Source: Symsagittifera roscoffensis
Taxonomy: Eukaryota > Xenacoelomorpha > Acoela > Convolutidae
NCBI RefSeq assembly: GCF_963678635.1
Contig: NC_087064.1
Span: 17,601,802-17,665,801, forward strand
Length of the DNA: 64,000 nt
Direction of reading: 5' to 3'
The notes below the pieces were generated by a model, which saw only the letters and a program-made list of their open reading frames with translations, did no database searches and was not told the origin of the DNA. Shown here piece after piece: positions 23,493 through 35,440 of the stretch. The number at the start of each line of letters is the position of its first letter. Position 1 is the first letter of the stretch. Both the position numbers and the translations under genes were made by a program.

Positions 23493-24355
23493 AACCCAAA
23501 CCATAGAGTTAATCAATTTCAACTAAAATTAATGAAATTCCTAAAGATACATGTAGTTTGGACAGCAGGAAAAAACCTTGCACTACCCGATACTCTCAGT
23601 AGAAATACACCACCTGAATTGTTAAAAAGAAAAGCAACAGTTGAAATACAACAAAATATTGAATTTTTGCTTGCATAGGATGAAACCTCACCAAGATAAA
23701 AACGCAAATATGCAGTAAAAGCTGACTTAGACCAATCACAAATAAATATGTTACAACCTTTTCCACTATATCTAGATTGTCAAAACAATCACTACGAAGT
23801 AGACCTTATAGGAGAATCTACATTCAAACCGATACCATATTCTTCATGGATTGAAAACAACACACAGCAAAAACCAGCCGAACAAAAATTATATAAAAAG
23901 GATCTATTTATATCTATATAAATCAAACCCAACCATAGAGTTTATCGATTTCAACTAAAATAATGAAATTCCCAAACATACATATAGTTTGGACAGCAGG
24001 AAAAAAACCTCGCACTACCCGATACTCTCAGTAGAAATACACCACCTGAATTGTTAACAAGAAAAGCAACAGTTGAAATACAACAAATTTTTAAATTGTT
24101 CTTTGCAGAGAATGAAACCTCACCAAGATTAAAATGCAAATATGCAGTAAAAGCTGACATATACCAATCAGAAATAATTAATCTACAACTTTTCCACTAT
24201 ATCTAGATTGTCAAAACAATCACTACGAAAAAGACCTACTAGGAGAATCTACATTCAAACCGATACCTTACTGTTCATGGAAAAAAAACAACACACAGTT
24301 TAAAACAAACCAAACAAAAATTATATAAAAAGGATTTATTCCCTTTAGTAGAAAA
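23487..24355. repeat. 432-bp tandem duplication inside copy A
   Basis: The segment after RNase H (anchor CCATAGAGTT at 23501) is repeated with anchor at 23933, period 432 bp. It covers the RNase H-to-integrase connection, including the coding for WTAGKNLALPDTLSR. Copy B has this segment only once (from about 27911), so the duplication is private to copy A and probably younger than the 4,464-bp event, unless copy B lost one. Confidence 0.88.
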
Positions 24356-24714
24356 AGAAATCCTCACTGATAATATATATTTATCAGGCACACCACCTAA
24401 TGACTCAAAATATTCAACAAACCATGTTTTTAACCTTCATGACCCACTAGATACAACAAATCTATCAAAAGACGAAAAAGAAAACATTTTTCTCCCAAAC
24501 AAAGAAAAAATAACACTCGAATTTTTACAGAAACATCAAAATCTTGATCCAGTCATTAGACAATTAAAATCTTGACACAAATATAAAACCAAGCGAGTTA
24601 AAGCCGATATCACCATTCTAGGAAATAAAAATTTTCTAAGATATCTCAGAAAATTTAACAATACCTCTGTCAACGAAAACACAGATTTTCTCGAATACCA
24701 AGCATCATCTGATA

Positions 24715-25216
24715 TTAAAGTACCCTGCCTACCTTTAAGTATGATGCTTATAGCTTTTCATACCTCTCACTCTTAACACACTAGAGGACACTCAGGAGCA
24801 GAAAAAACATATTCAAGTTTTATACAAAACTGTTATATCCAAATGCATCATTTTGGATAGAAGTATTATGCAATGGTTGCATAACATGTCAATTAAACAA
24901 ACCATACCCATACCAAAAACAAATTGCAGAAAAAAAAGATTTCAAAGGAAAAAGTTTATACTTCAATCACAGAATTTCCTTCGATACAAAAAGACCAATA
25001 TCACCATCCTCAGAAGGAAACTCATCTATAATGGTCGTAGTCGATGCATTCACACTCTACGTAGCACTTAACCCAGTACCTCATTGTAATGCTTATTATG
25101 CATATACAACACTTTCTGAACGCTGGATGGCAAAATTTGGTTTACCCGAAATCCTTGTTACAGAAAATGGCACTGAATTTATAAACAACGAAATCATAAC
25201 CTTATGCGACTTATAG
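24715..25216 (+). pseudogene. pol: Integrase, copy A, cut short by the duplication junction
   Basis: The zinc-binding N-terminal domain is recognisable (AFHTSHS, then HTRGHSG, then C-N-G-C-I-T-C at about 24869), broken by a TAA near 24774 where copy B has TTA. The catalytic core follows in one frame (about 24850-25216) with the first Asp in RISFDTKRP. The second catalytic Asp is replaced by Glu (ENGTEF). The frame ends at a TAG (25214), and the homology to copy B then stops at about 25226, where sequence matching 20763 begins, so the third acidic residue is absent. Confidence 0.88.
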
Positions 25217-25759
25217 AATATTAAGCACACCTAAACATCAAAGGCAAATAGATCAGGTACAAGCAACTGAAGAAACTCAGCCAGACCCCACTGGTATTGA
25301 TAATGACGAAAGCACAGAATTGCAATTAAATCACATCAATTGCGAACCCACAGACAGCAAAAGTGACACAGAATATACAATTTCAATTAATATGATAGAC
25401 GTTGAAAACGACTACGAGCCTTTTATATACGAACAACCAATGTATTTCCATATCTATCAAAACCATGATCAATTTCTTTTAAACTATTAATCAAAACCTA
25501 TAAAACAAAACGATAACAAAACAATAGAAAAATTAGTAGAAGAAATAACAGAAGAAAAACCCAGAGAATGCTCAAGCACAAATAACATTTATCAAAACAT
25601 ACCTAAAGAACCACAAAACAAAAAGAAAAAATCTGGACAGTCCAACTTCTTTTGGAAAGTCCAAAATGAAAACAATTTCAAACACCATACCTCGAATTAG
25701 ATTTTTTAATAGTTTCCTGAGCGGAATCAAACATCATCAACATTCCTACTTGGAATGAA

Positions 25760-26074
25760 ATGAAAATTCTACATCCAAAAATAATACCCTTCAAAACAAC
25801 AAGCAGACTAGCAACTGCACAAGGATCAACATTAACGAGTTATGGAAAAATCCAACTTTTCCTTGTTCCCACTAGAACAATGGAACAAAACAAACTCATG
25901 AGCAAACCATTTAAACAAGCCTTCCACATCACAGATATAAAACATGATATCATTGAAATACCATTTATTACTAAATATACACCAACTATAAATATCTTAA
26001 ATAGCAGAACTCATATAAAACACAGCCTTAACGTTTTTTCAAAGATTAAACAAACAACCACCATTTTTTTCTAA
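25760..26074 (+). pseudogene. Protease-position region, copy B (element 1)
   Basis: A 104-codon open frame nearly identical to 21295-21609. As in copy A, no D-T/S-G triad is readable. The preceding acidic stretch (about 25300-25700) is present but carries an extra stop near 25488, where copy A has TAT. Confidence 0.45.
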
Positions 26075-26292
26075 TTTTTACCCTATATACAATCAGGAAG
26101 GGAAACACTTGAATCCACTATCAGGTAATACTTATAGCTTCTCAATCAACCAAGTTCATTCATATGATAAAGAACAAAATCAACAACATCTCTTCATGTC
26201 TGACCTTGAATTCAGACCAATTCATAAATTTTTCTGAGTAACAATTTCATCTATCAAATACATGAAAGAGTCAAACTCAGATATGATTTCTT

Positions 26293-26294
<2 letters not shown>

Positions 26295-26326
<32 letters not shown>
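26295..26326. repeat. (TA)n microsatellite in element 1, copy B
   Basis: About 32 bp of TA, the shorter homologue of the run at 21832-21886. Confidence 0.9.
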
Positions 26327-26327
<1 letters not shown>

Positions 26328-26479
26328 CAATTCTCCATATAAACTAATCCTTCCTCTAGGACTATTACGTTATTGTGAAACTAATCGTCACTTTCTCCCA
26401 CAAAAAAAATAGCGTATAGAGTGAAAAATATTTTTCAACTACTAGATATGTCAATCAACAATTCTTAACGAAGAAAGAA

Positions 26480-27917
26480 TTGTCAATTAAAAACATCTTA
26501 AGCAATAAAAAACGAAACACAGATTATTTCACAAAAACACCCTACTTTCAACCAACCATTCAAATATCAAAATACATGGAAGAACAAAATAATTTCTTAC
26601 CAATGTTTAATTTTCACCAATCTCAGATAACACAAAAAAAAATTGAACATTTAGCTGAACTATTATTAAAGTACCCAAAAGTTTACGCAACATCTAAATT
26701 TGATGTTGGAAAAGAAATTTGACCACTAAATTTACCTCTGAAACTTGATGCAGTTTTCAAAAAGCAACGAGCAAGTAAAGTCCCAATTCACTTACAAGAC
26801 AAAGTAAACCGATTACTTCAAATACTAGAACAATATGGAATAATTTCTGCGGTGAATAAAGAAGAACAGCCAAAAATTAACACGCTCATTTTAGCAAAAG
26901 GAGAATCATTAAAAATAGTTCTAGATGCAAGATACCTCAATTCATTCATTGATAAATCTAAATCTAATTTGCCGAATGAACCATTTCAAGTAATTCTTAC
27001 AAAAATAAACGGTGAATATTTCGCAACAGTAGATACGAATAGTACATATAATCAAATGCCGTTAGACAAACAACCCAGACGATTAAAACAATTTATTTTT
27101 GGAAATCAACAATACGAATTCAATAGACTATTTAATGGATTCTCCATAGGACCGGCAGCATTTTCAGCATTCATGAGTAAAACTTTCATACCACTAACAC
27201 TTAATAAAGATGTAATCACATATTTAGACGATATTTTTATGCAATCACAAACAAAAGACGAAATTCTCAATGTCTTAGAAAAAAATCATCATATATTATT
27301 ACATGAAAACATGGAAGCAGCCCCGGATAAATCACATTTTTTTTCTAACACGAGTCAAATTCCTTGGACATATTATAGAAAGAAACAGTATAATTCCATC
27401 AAAATCTCGCATAGATGCAATCCAAAAACTCCAATCACCTTCGAATAAAAAGAAAATACAAGATTTTCTTGGAATGTTAAACTTCTTAAGTAAATACGTA
27501 TATAAAATGCAGTTATACTTAAGACCATTCTACAACATCCTTAAACAGCAGAATAAATTTGAATGGACAACAGAATATCAGAAACGATTTGAAGAAATAA
27601 AAACTCTTCGCACTCAACAATTATCAAACACTATTCCAGATCCCGATGAACCATTTTATGCCATGTGCGACGCCTCAAACTTTGGCATCGGCACAGCATT
27701 TTTACAATCTCACAATGGAAAAAAGAAAGTGAACCTCATTTCCGCAAACTCTAGACTATTCACACAAACTGAACTTAGACTCTCTACTCTTATGAGAGAA
27801 TGCAGAGCCATATTATATACACTTTTAGAATATGAATTTTTAATACTGGGATCTAAACATCCAACAGTTTTATTTACAGATCATGAAACAATAATCTATC
27901 TTTTTACAAAAAAATGA
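26480..27917 (+). pseudogene. pol: RT and RNase H, copy B (element 1), the better preserved
   Basis: One frame stays open from 26480 to 27448 except for a TGA at 26720 (TCA in copy A). It contains the pre-RT linker, RT fingers, IVLDARYLN, GFSIGPAAFS and the YLDD catalytic box at about 27227-27238. A 15-bp in-frame deletion removes residues just before ILAKGES. The sense frame then moves to 27303-27917 at the same 8-T run as in copy A, continuing through FLGMLNFLSKYV and RNase H (YAMCDASNFGIG, RECRAILYTL, LFTDHET). A TGA at 27915 ends RNase H, as in copy A. Shared lesions mean both were broken before the duplication. Confidence 0.9.
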
Positions 27918-28734
27918 AACCCAAACCATAGAGTTAATCAATTTCAACTAAAATTAATGAAATTCCTAAACATACATGTAGTTTGGAAAACAGGAAAAAA
28001 ACCTTGCACTACCCGATACTCTCAGTAGAAATACACCACCTGAATTGTTAAAAAGAAAAGCAACATTTGAAATACAACAAAATATTGAATTTTTGCTTGC
28101 ACAGGATGAAACCTCACCAAGATAAAAATGCAAATATGCAGTAAAAGCTGACATAGACCAATCAGAAATAATTATTCTACAACTTTTTCCACTATATCTA
28201 GATTGTCAAAACAATCACTACGAAGTAGACCTACTAGGAGAATCTACATTCTAACCGATACCTTACTGTTCATGGAATAAAAACAACACACAGTTAAAAA
28301 CAAACCAAACAAAAATTATATAAAAAGGATTTATTCCCTTTAGTAGAAAAAGAAATCCTCACTGATAATATATATTTATCAGGCACACCACATAATGACT
28401 CAACATATACAACAAACCATGTTTTTAACCTTCATGACCCACTAGATAACAACAAATCTTTCAAAAGACGAAAAAGAAAACATTTTTCTCCCAATAAAAG
28501 AAAAAATAACACTCGAATTTTTACAGAAACATCAAAATCTTGATCCAGTCATTAGACAATTAAAATCTTGACACAAATATAAAACCAAGCGAGTTAAAGC
28601 CGATATCACCATTCTAGGAAATAAAAATCTTCTAAGATATCTCAGAAAATTTAACAATACCTCTGTCAACGAAAACACAGATTTTCTCTAATACCAAGCA
28701 TCATCTGATATCAAAGTACCCTGCCTACCTTTAA

Positions 28735-29677
28735 GTATGATGCTTATAGCTTTTCATACCTCTCACTCTTTACACACTAGAGGACACTCAGGAGCAGAAA
28801 AAACATATTCAAGTTTTATACAAAACTGTTATATCCAAATGCATCATTTTGGATAGAAGTATTATGCAATGATTGCATAACATGTCAATTAAACAAACCA
28901 TTCCCATACCAAAAACAAATTGCAGAAAAAAAAGATTTCAAAGGAAAAAGTTTATACTTCAATCACAGAATTTCCTTCGATACAAAAAGACCAATATCAC
29001 CATCCTCAGAAGGAAACTCATCTATAATGGTCGTAGTCGATGCATTCACACTCTACGTAGCACTTAACCCAGTACCTCATTGTAATGCTTATTATGCATA
29101 TACAACACTTTCTGAACACTGGATGGCAAAATTTGGTTTACCCGAAATCCTTGTTACAGAAAATGGCACTGAATTTATAAACAACGAAATCATTACCTTA
29201 TGCGACTTATAGAATTTTAAGCACAAACCACGTACATCTCATGCACCTTGGACTAATGTATTAGTCGAAGGCATGAACTGTTCATTACAAGAATATCTTA
29301 GATGTATCATTAACAGAAATGACACGCGATATACTGAATGGTTAACAGATGTAAAACTATTCCCACTATCTTATAACTCACAAATAACAACAGTTTTCGA
29401 ACTATCACCCTATGAAATGGTTTTTAACCAAAAACCACGGAAACCGATAATGTTCACAGCAAATTCTTCAAAAAACACACAAGATTATTGTCGACCCACT
29501 AAAGAATTCATATGTTATAATCTACCACTACACACCCACGATGAAGATCACTTTCATCATCCACAAATTCTAAAAGTAGCTTCCGGTACACACACCAAAT
29601 GGATTTTAAAAAGAGTACAAAGATCAACATTATTGTTTCCATTTAGACCTCAAAAAACCCTCAGGCAAAAATATTAA
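28735..29677 (+). pseudogene. pol: Integrase, copy B (element 1), nearly full
   Basis: The zinc-binding domain (AFHTSHS, HTRGHSG, then C-N-D-C-I-T-C near 28870) and the core domain are present. The core frame is open from about 28850 to 29677 apart from a TAG at 29210. First acidic residue: Asp in SFDTKRP. Second: Glu instead of Asp in ENGTEF. Third: Glu at 29267-29269 in VEGMN. The spacing of 35 residues between the second and third positions is the D,D(35)E spacing of retroviral-type integrases. The C-terminal part (to TAA at 29675) ends in a Lys/Arg-rich stretch and looks truncated. Confidence 0.9.
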
Positions 29678-30160
29678 ATTGGCCTAAGAACAAAATGGAC
29701 ATGATCACTTAGCCTAAAGAACGAATATCTCTTAGATACCCCCAATCATCCAATAAATTACAACAAAACCGGGAAGACCCTTGAGAGCCCTCCAAACTTT
29801 CTTGTATCAAAAATTGCCAAAATCCAACCCATTTGTCAAAAAACCAATAAAAAAACCGACCACACTCAAATTTAGCCTTGAAAAAAAAATAATTCGACGA
29901 AAAGAATCATTTCCTCCAATGCTTCTTTCTCGAACAGTCAACAAATTTTAAAATATTCTTTCAACCCTTTTTTCAATCCTCTCAAATCTTTAATCAAACT
30001 TTGTATAATCTTCAAATCCGATATTTAAGAAATATTCATCCACTCCCCGATAATTTTTTGCAACTATTTATCATTTTTTATTCCCTGGCCCAAACCTACG
30101 TTAACTTTTCAAAAGTCAATGACCACCTCCTCAGGTACGATGATTCAAACAACTATCTAA
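29678..30160. other. Interval between integrase and envelope-like region
   Basis: No long frame. It includes a Lys-rich decayed stretch and an open frame from 30001 (60 codons) without a motif. It should correspond to the end of pol and any splice acceptor for a downstream messenger, but nothing definite can be read. Confidence 0.4.
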
Positions 30161-30352
30161 AAGTTCCAACATCTATTCAGTAGAACAGATGTTTTTCTTC
30201 ATTTTATAATCTTGCTCACATTTTCGACATCCCTCATAATGACAGTATGCAAATGTATAAAAAAAGCTATCATAACCTTCTTAGTAGCAACAATACTTTT
30301 AATCCTTTTCTTCAAGAATATTGCAAAAAACACCAAATTTCCTCTTAACTAA
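30161..30352 (+). pseudogene. Short open frame with two hydrophobic segments
   Basis: A frame without ATG at its edge reads 63 codons from 30161 to the TAA at 30350. It contains two hydrophobic stretches, about residues 12-26 (FLHFIILLTFSTSLIM) and 36-48 (IITFLVATILLILFF), separated by a Cys/Lys motif (CKCIKK). This looks like a membrane anchor or leader fragment, possibly the decayed start of the envelope-like gene or a small accessory membrane protein. I cannot decide between these. Confidence 0.35.
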
Positions 30353-30695
30353 AATTTTTTTTCAAACTTTCCAAAATTGCTAATCAACAACCCCCGCACC
30401 AGTCCCCACCAACAACATCCCACGAACCTCCAACAACACCAACAAATACTTAAACAAATAACCCCCAATCACCAACATGCATCTCTTTTCAAGACAATCC
30501 ATACACATTTGAAGAAAGACACGCACGATTGTCCGAACCACTAGAACCAGTAATTCGCCAAGCATCTCTAAGAGAACCAAAACTCGAAGCAGTATATAAT
30601 ATATATCCCCCTCTCCAACAAGATCTTAAACGAGCAAGACACCAAAGTCAAAACCAAAACAAGCTCGAAATAAACAGATAAATTATTCATCCAAG

Positions 30696-30894
30696 ACGAA
30701 ATAGAAATTTGCAAACCCCCAGAGTTCAAATTAACATACCTCATTCACCAATAGCAAACCCTATAGATCTCTCCAGTAGCACAATTCAAAGTACTCTCAC
30801 GAAATAGAAATTTGCAAACCCCCAGAGTTCAAATTAACATACCTCATTCACCAATAGCAAACCCTATAGATCTCTCCAGTAGCACAATTCAAAG
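30696..30894. repeat. 103-bp direct tandem duplication
   Basis: A block of about 95 bp beginning ACGAAATAGAAATTTGCA occurs at 30696 and again at 30799. The copies are essentially identical, so the event is recent. It lies in the decayed interval before the envelope-like region. Confidence 0.9.
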
Positions 30895-31139
30895 ATATCC
30901 ACAAAGATATACAAGAACATAACATACAAATACTTACACAAGATAATCTGACACTAAAAATTGAAATCACAGTAAGACAAAAAAATAAAATTCATCATTA
31001 TTTATCCCTAGCCCCCCCCCGCCCGAATATAACAGCTCAATCCTTACCTCCCCCATTTATAACCACAGAAATCATCTACAAATACGATAGATACACAAAA
31101 AAGACAATTGGATATATCAATTTTTATAATCCATAATCA

Positions 31140-33761
31140 GGACTATCATACACATGTATCTTCTAAAGATACTAATTTTCCAGACCCGTTTATTTTTCAA
31201 TTTCTCAAAACCCGATCATAACAATCCTTCCCCCCAAACAGAACCCCAAGATTTACTAGTCACACATTACGAATGTGAGGAAAATGAACAAAAACCATTA
31301 CATGAATATGCAATAAATTGAGTCACTCAATGCGAAACTGAACCAAAATCAAAAGAAACAACAAACATAATAGCTACACTTTACTCAAAAGCACGTGCTC
31401 CAACACTAATAGGATATAAATTCTCAGCAACAGTTTCCGAAAAGAAAGTACAATGTTCACAAGTTTCTTACGGAAACAAAAACAGACTAGATCATTAATC
31501 TTTCTACCAAAGTAACATCAAAAAACTATTACATTTCAGCCCTGACGATTGTACAAAAGAACTTGAACGATTAAATGTCACATCAAACAAAGGCACAATT
31601 AGGAAATTAGTAAGTTTTCAAGTTTTTCCAGGCTCTGCACATCAAGCCGAACTTGAAAGATACCAAAGTCATATAAAACTAAATGACAAATTTCCATTCC
31701 ACGGAGCACATGCAAGATTAACTTACGATCTCCATGATAAAAAATGGATACCACACATTGGAATAAACAACCCCTCAAATTGTAAAGCCGACACTAAAAA
31801 GAAAGGAACCAAGAAATAATGTTTTTTGATTGGAAAATATAACTTGAAAAGTACAACTAACACGAGATTGAAAAGATGACACAATGGTCTATCAAGGAAT
31901 CAGACTCCCTTGCAAAAACAATCAAGGATACTGCGATCCTACTACACGAACGCAAGCAACAGTTTTTTGGTTTCCCGAAGATACCTGTACCACATTTCAA
32001 GTAGCAAAAATACACGCCAGAATGATAAAATTTCACCAGTAACATTTCAACGAAACAATTCCTTATGAAGATGTGAAACCTGATCAACTCAGACATAGTA
32101 ATCTTTAATTTAGAAACATTCAAAATATAGAAAATAAAATGACCCTAAATATACCCAAAAACGGAATTTGCATAAAAATACACCAAACCACTTTACAAAA
32201 CACAATACTAAGAAATTCTTGTCGAATACGAACAAGGTTTCGACATGAATACAGGAAAATTAATTATACATCCAATGGCAACATCTCACTCAACCAGTGA
32301 CGAAAATTCATATAGCCCAGTAAAACTTCCAAAAAACACAGGAAACATTGGTGGAAAAAGTAAGACCACAAGACAAATACAGTAAACGTTTACAAGAACT
32401 ATGACTAATGAACATCACTCATTTAGGCGCAATTCACTATGACATACACCTAGACAAGAAATTAGACTACACAAAATGTAGAATCCTTCAAGAAATTTCT
32501 TTTACAGAACTTGAAACACTCCATCAACTATGCGAACTTGAACGCAAACAAATTTTACAATCACTTTCACTAGCAGTATTAAAAATCCCTTATGCAAGAT
32601 ATTTACTGTCAGGTAAAAGATCAAATGTTTTTGATTAAGAAGGAAACACATTATGGTATTTTACCTGTACCAAAAAAGTATCACTTTTTTATGTTTTTGA
32701 AGACAAAAGATGCTATAAAAGAATCCCAATCTTCTACAAAAACAAAGTACATTTTGTTGAAACAATCTCCCGAAGAACTTCTTTTTGGGATACAACAGTG
32801 CCATGTGGATTAAAAAATAGCCACAATGTAGTATAATTGAACCCTGACGAAGATAAATACTACCTTCTCACACCATACCCTACACTTATGCAACCACTAA
32901 AAAAGTTTTCACCAGAAAGCCTTAGAGCTATTGCCCGCAATCCAAATATCGATTTACAATTGATCGGCATATACTTTAAATCCGATATTCAATAACACAA
33001 CAATTTCAGGAATTACTCACAAAAATGGACACTAGAGAACGACATTCTATAGATCAAAACCCACGCAAATTTGCAGAAACAGCAGGATTTTCCGACATTT
33101 ATGCACAAGACTATAGAGGATATTTTAGAGATACAAAAGATTACATTTACTTAAATGGCGAAAAATACAGACCAATAGATATATCACCAATAAAATTTTT
33201 AGTTTTGTAAGTTTAAAAAACGAACTTAATGCCTTGCTAGGATGGCCCTACTACATCTTAGAAAGATTGACTACTTTATACGCAATGCTTAACTTTCTTG
33301 GATTTCTTTTCTCTCTCTTAAAAGTAATCTACAAAACATGCGCAATACACACACAAGTAAACCAACAAGCAAGTGTAGCACGCATACTTTTTGCAGGATT
33401 TTTTGGAATATTTTCTACATCAATAAATGAAATACTTCTAGACGCTCAAATAAAATAATACAATACCAAGCTATCAACAACACTAAACACATATGACGAT
33501 TCACAAATAAAAAAATACAACGCCTACGCACCACAACTACAAAACCTAAATCATAACCATCCCCTATCATTAGTACCACAAAATTTCAGAAATGTAGCCC
33601 TAACAGACCTCATAAATTCGAGATTTAATTATCCACAAAGCCCAATTCAACACATTTTAACCCAACAACTCAAAATAGAAGACACATACAAACAAATTAT
33701 AGAACAACCTCATACCACTAACTTTCGTTCTCAACACAACCATCTTTTTAGCCCACGATGA
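31140..33761 (+). pseudogene. env: Envelope-like membrane glycoprotein remnant (element 1)
   Basis: After pol there are about 2.6 kb of colinear open pieces in changing frames. 31250-31810 reads as a Cys-containing ectodomain piece with stops near 31319 and 31497. 32408-32995 is one frame interrupted by TAA at 32636 and a TAA near 32836. 33025-33210 follows in another frame. 33234-33761 is a third frame with a TAA at 33456 and a terminal TGA at 33759. The last part holds two hydrophobic segments (about 33250-33340 and 33380-33420) followed by a hydrophilic tail of about 100 residues. Position, Cys pattern and a C-terminal membrane anchor fit an envelope. I cannot name the viral fusion-protein family. 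Confidence 0.65.
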
Positions 33762-33888
33762 GCCGCCAAAATGGAGCACTCCATAACTCAGTTTCCTACC
33801 AAGCCAACCTCCAAAGCAACATCCCCATCATCCCTCACTTTTTGCTTTCCCTCCACCTCAATCACCTCATGATAACACTTCATCCAGC

Positions 33889-35440
33889 ATGGAATCAGAC
33901 ACTAATTCAAACACAACTGTATATAACACTATCTCCCAATTTAATAACTCCGATATCGAAACCCCCGACAAATTTGCCAAATCCGAACCCAGTCCGTCTA
34001 CATTTTCCCAGCCTCCCTTTCAACCTATTCACTCCCAAGTCAAAATTGAACCCCCTTACCCTTCCTCTTCCATTTCAAATGTAACTTCCACGTATTCCTT
34101 CTCAACCAGTGAACCATCCGATAACAATAGCTTTGTATATACACAACTATCTCACGGGCTTGATAATTTCATCACACTTCAACAACAATTACACCACCCT
34201 CAAACACTAACCATTCACCAACTCTCACAATCTATAATATTATCCAACCCATCAACACCAACTCCCTCTTCACATTACACCCCTTCGCAAAGCCCAACTT
34301 CCTCATCAACCCCATCCTCCGGTACGAACCGAGCTTACCGAACCTTTCAAAGAAAATTCCCAAATACTCTAATTTCATCTAACCCAGAAACACCCACAAC
34401 ATTTGTCAATCATGCAATTCACTCTAACACAAAACAATTTATCCAAATATGTTTACCCTTTTTCCTCCAATATAAATACTTTCATTCAGACCCCAATAAC
34501 GAAAACCCTAATTATGTAAATGAGCACGTATTATGCCCTAAACTCTCATGGACATCATTCTATCACTTTACTAATCCACTCTCACTACCATTATATAACA
34601 CCCCTCATGACAACGAACTATGCAGCACACAACTCTATCTTCTAACAACATCACTAACCCCAAGAACAATTCACAGAGACAGGATACAAGCAATCACTAA
34701 TCAAATTCACCGCACCCAAATCTAAAAAAAATTCTATCGACCACTACGATCATAACATCATACGACCTAACGAAGATATCTTTCTAAACGACGACCAAAC
34801 TGCTAATCCATAACTATTAGAGAAATTTTTCATCAGAACACCATAGGTTTTAACCCTCAACACCTTAGACAAAAAATACGACAACGTCATTTCAGCAGCA
34901 CTCCGTGATTTTCATGCTTATGATTCATACTTTAACAAATTTAACCACTTTCCACCTTTCATTACCTCAAACCCAAAGAACGTGATTTACACTTTTCACA
35001 CAATGTCATGTTACGAACTAAACAAACACACACGTACACTTACTACCAGTTCATCCAACATCATGACACTCATAATACATCAGCACGACAACTTTACCAT
35101 AGATATCAATACAATAACTCTAAATACACCCACCGTTTTTCTTAATTTCACGTATTGTTTTAAAGACACTAACCTACAAGGCATCCTCCGCCATTACGAT
35201 CCCATCACCCAGATGTATATATTCTGTCCCCTCCCCACCAAACTCTTCAACGTAGACAAATCCCGCCCACTAATTGTCCCACATGAATTCCTCCAGCCCG
35301 TTGAAGTCCCAATCCTAGAATTCACATTTAACTCTCGATATAATCAAAAAAATTTTAACCTCATTCAAAACACACTATATGAACTCTCACCTCGCACTGA
35401 AGAACAAAACATCATTACAGCACAAAACATCGTTTGTTAG
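33889..35440 (+). pseudogene. Unknown fourth open region downstream of envelope
   Basis: I do not recognise this protein. 33889-34725 is 278 uninterrupted codons, the longest intact frame in the window. Residues 1-150 are Ser/Thr/Pro/Gln/Asn-rich and look disordered; residues 165-278 are more globular, with LPFFLQYKYF near 190. After its stop the neighbouring frame (+1) continues sensibly from about 34730 to 35440, with stops near 34810 and 34846 and an open 152-codon tail from 34982. Together this suggests an original product of roughly 500 residues. The ATG at 33758 overlaps the envelope stop as ATGA, in another frame, so the true start is unsure. It could be an accessory or regulatory protein, a captured host gene or a structural cofactor. 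Confidence 0.5.

Larger units (their letters stand above)
20763..29226. repeat. 4,464-bp tandem duplication within element 1
   Basis: The sequence from 20763 (ACACCTAAACATCAAAGG) recurs from 25227, an offset of 4464 bp. The second copy continues through the integrase to the point (about 29223) equivalent to the break in copy A. The junction reads AAGCACACCTAAACATC, sharing ACAC/CAC with both parents. Copies differ by scattered substitutions, TA-run length, the 432-bp duplication (A only) and a 15-bp in-frame deletion in RT (B only, near 26889). An alternative to duplication is unequal recombination between two related insertions. Confidence 0.88.
19266..35440 (+). mobile_element. Retroelement 1: decayed envelope-bearing Ty3/gypsy-like element
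   Basis: The order on the + strand is gag, protease-position region, RT, RNase H, integrase, envelope-like region, then a further open region. This is the layout of errantivirus-like Ty3/gypsy elements. Every gene is broken by stops or frameshifts. The middle (from 20763) is repeated 4464 bp downstream, so protease region, RT, RNase H and integrase occur twice. The coding strand is A-rich and G-poor, unlike its flanks. I could not identify LTRs, primer-binding site or polypurine tract; the 5' end is partly hidden by the gap. Boundaries given are those of recognisable coding remains, not of the element. Confidence 0.85.

Noticed and set aside
24853-25071. 72-codon basic ORF over the integrase (and its copy at 28873-29067)
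   Set aside because: Out-of-frame shadow of the integrase core; the sense frame shows the zinc-binding and DDE motifs.
33758-34084. 108-codon frame overlapping the fourth open region
   Set aside because: It is a different frame over the same bases as the longer 278-codon frame and has the biased Leu/Pro/Ile content expected of an out-of-frame reading. Only its ATG overlap with the envelope stop is of note.
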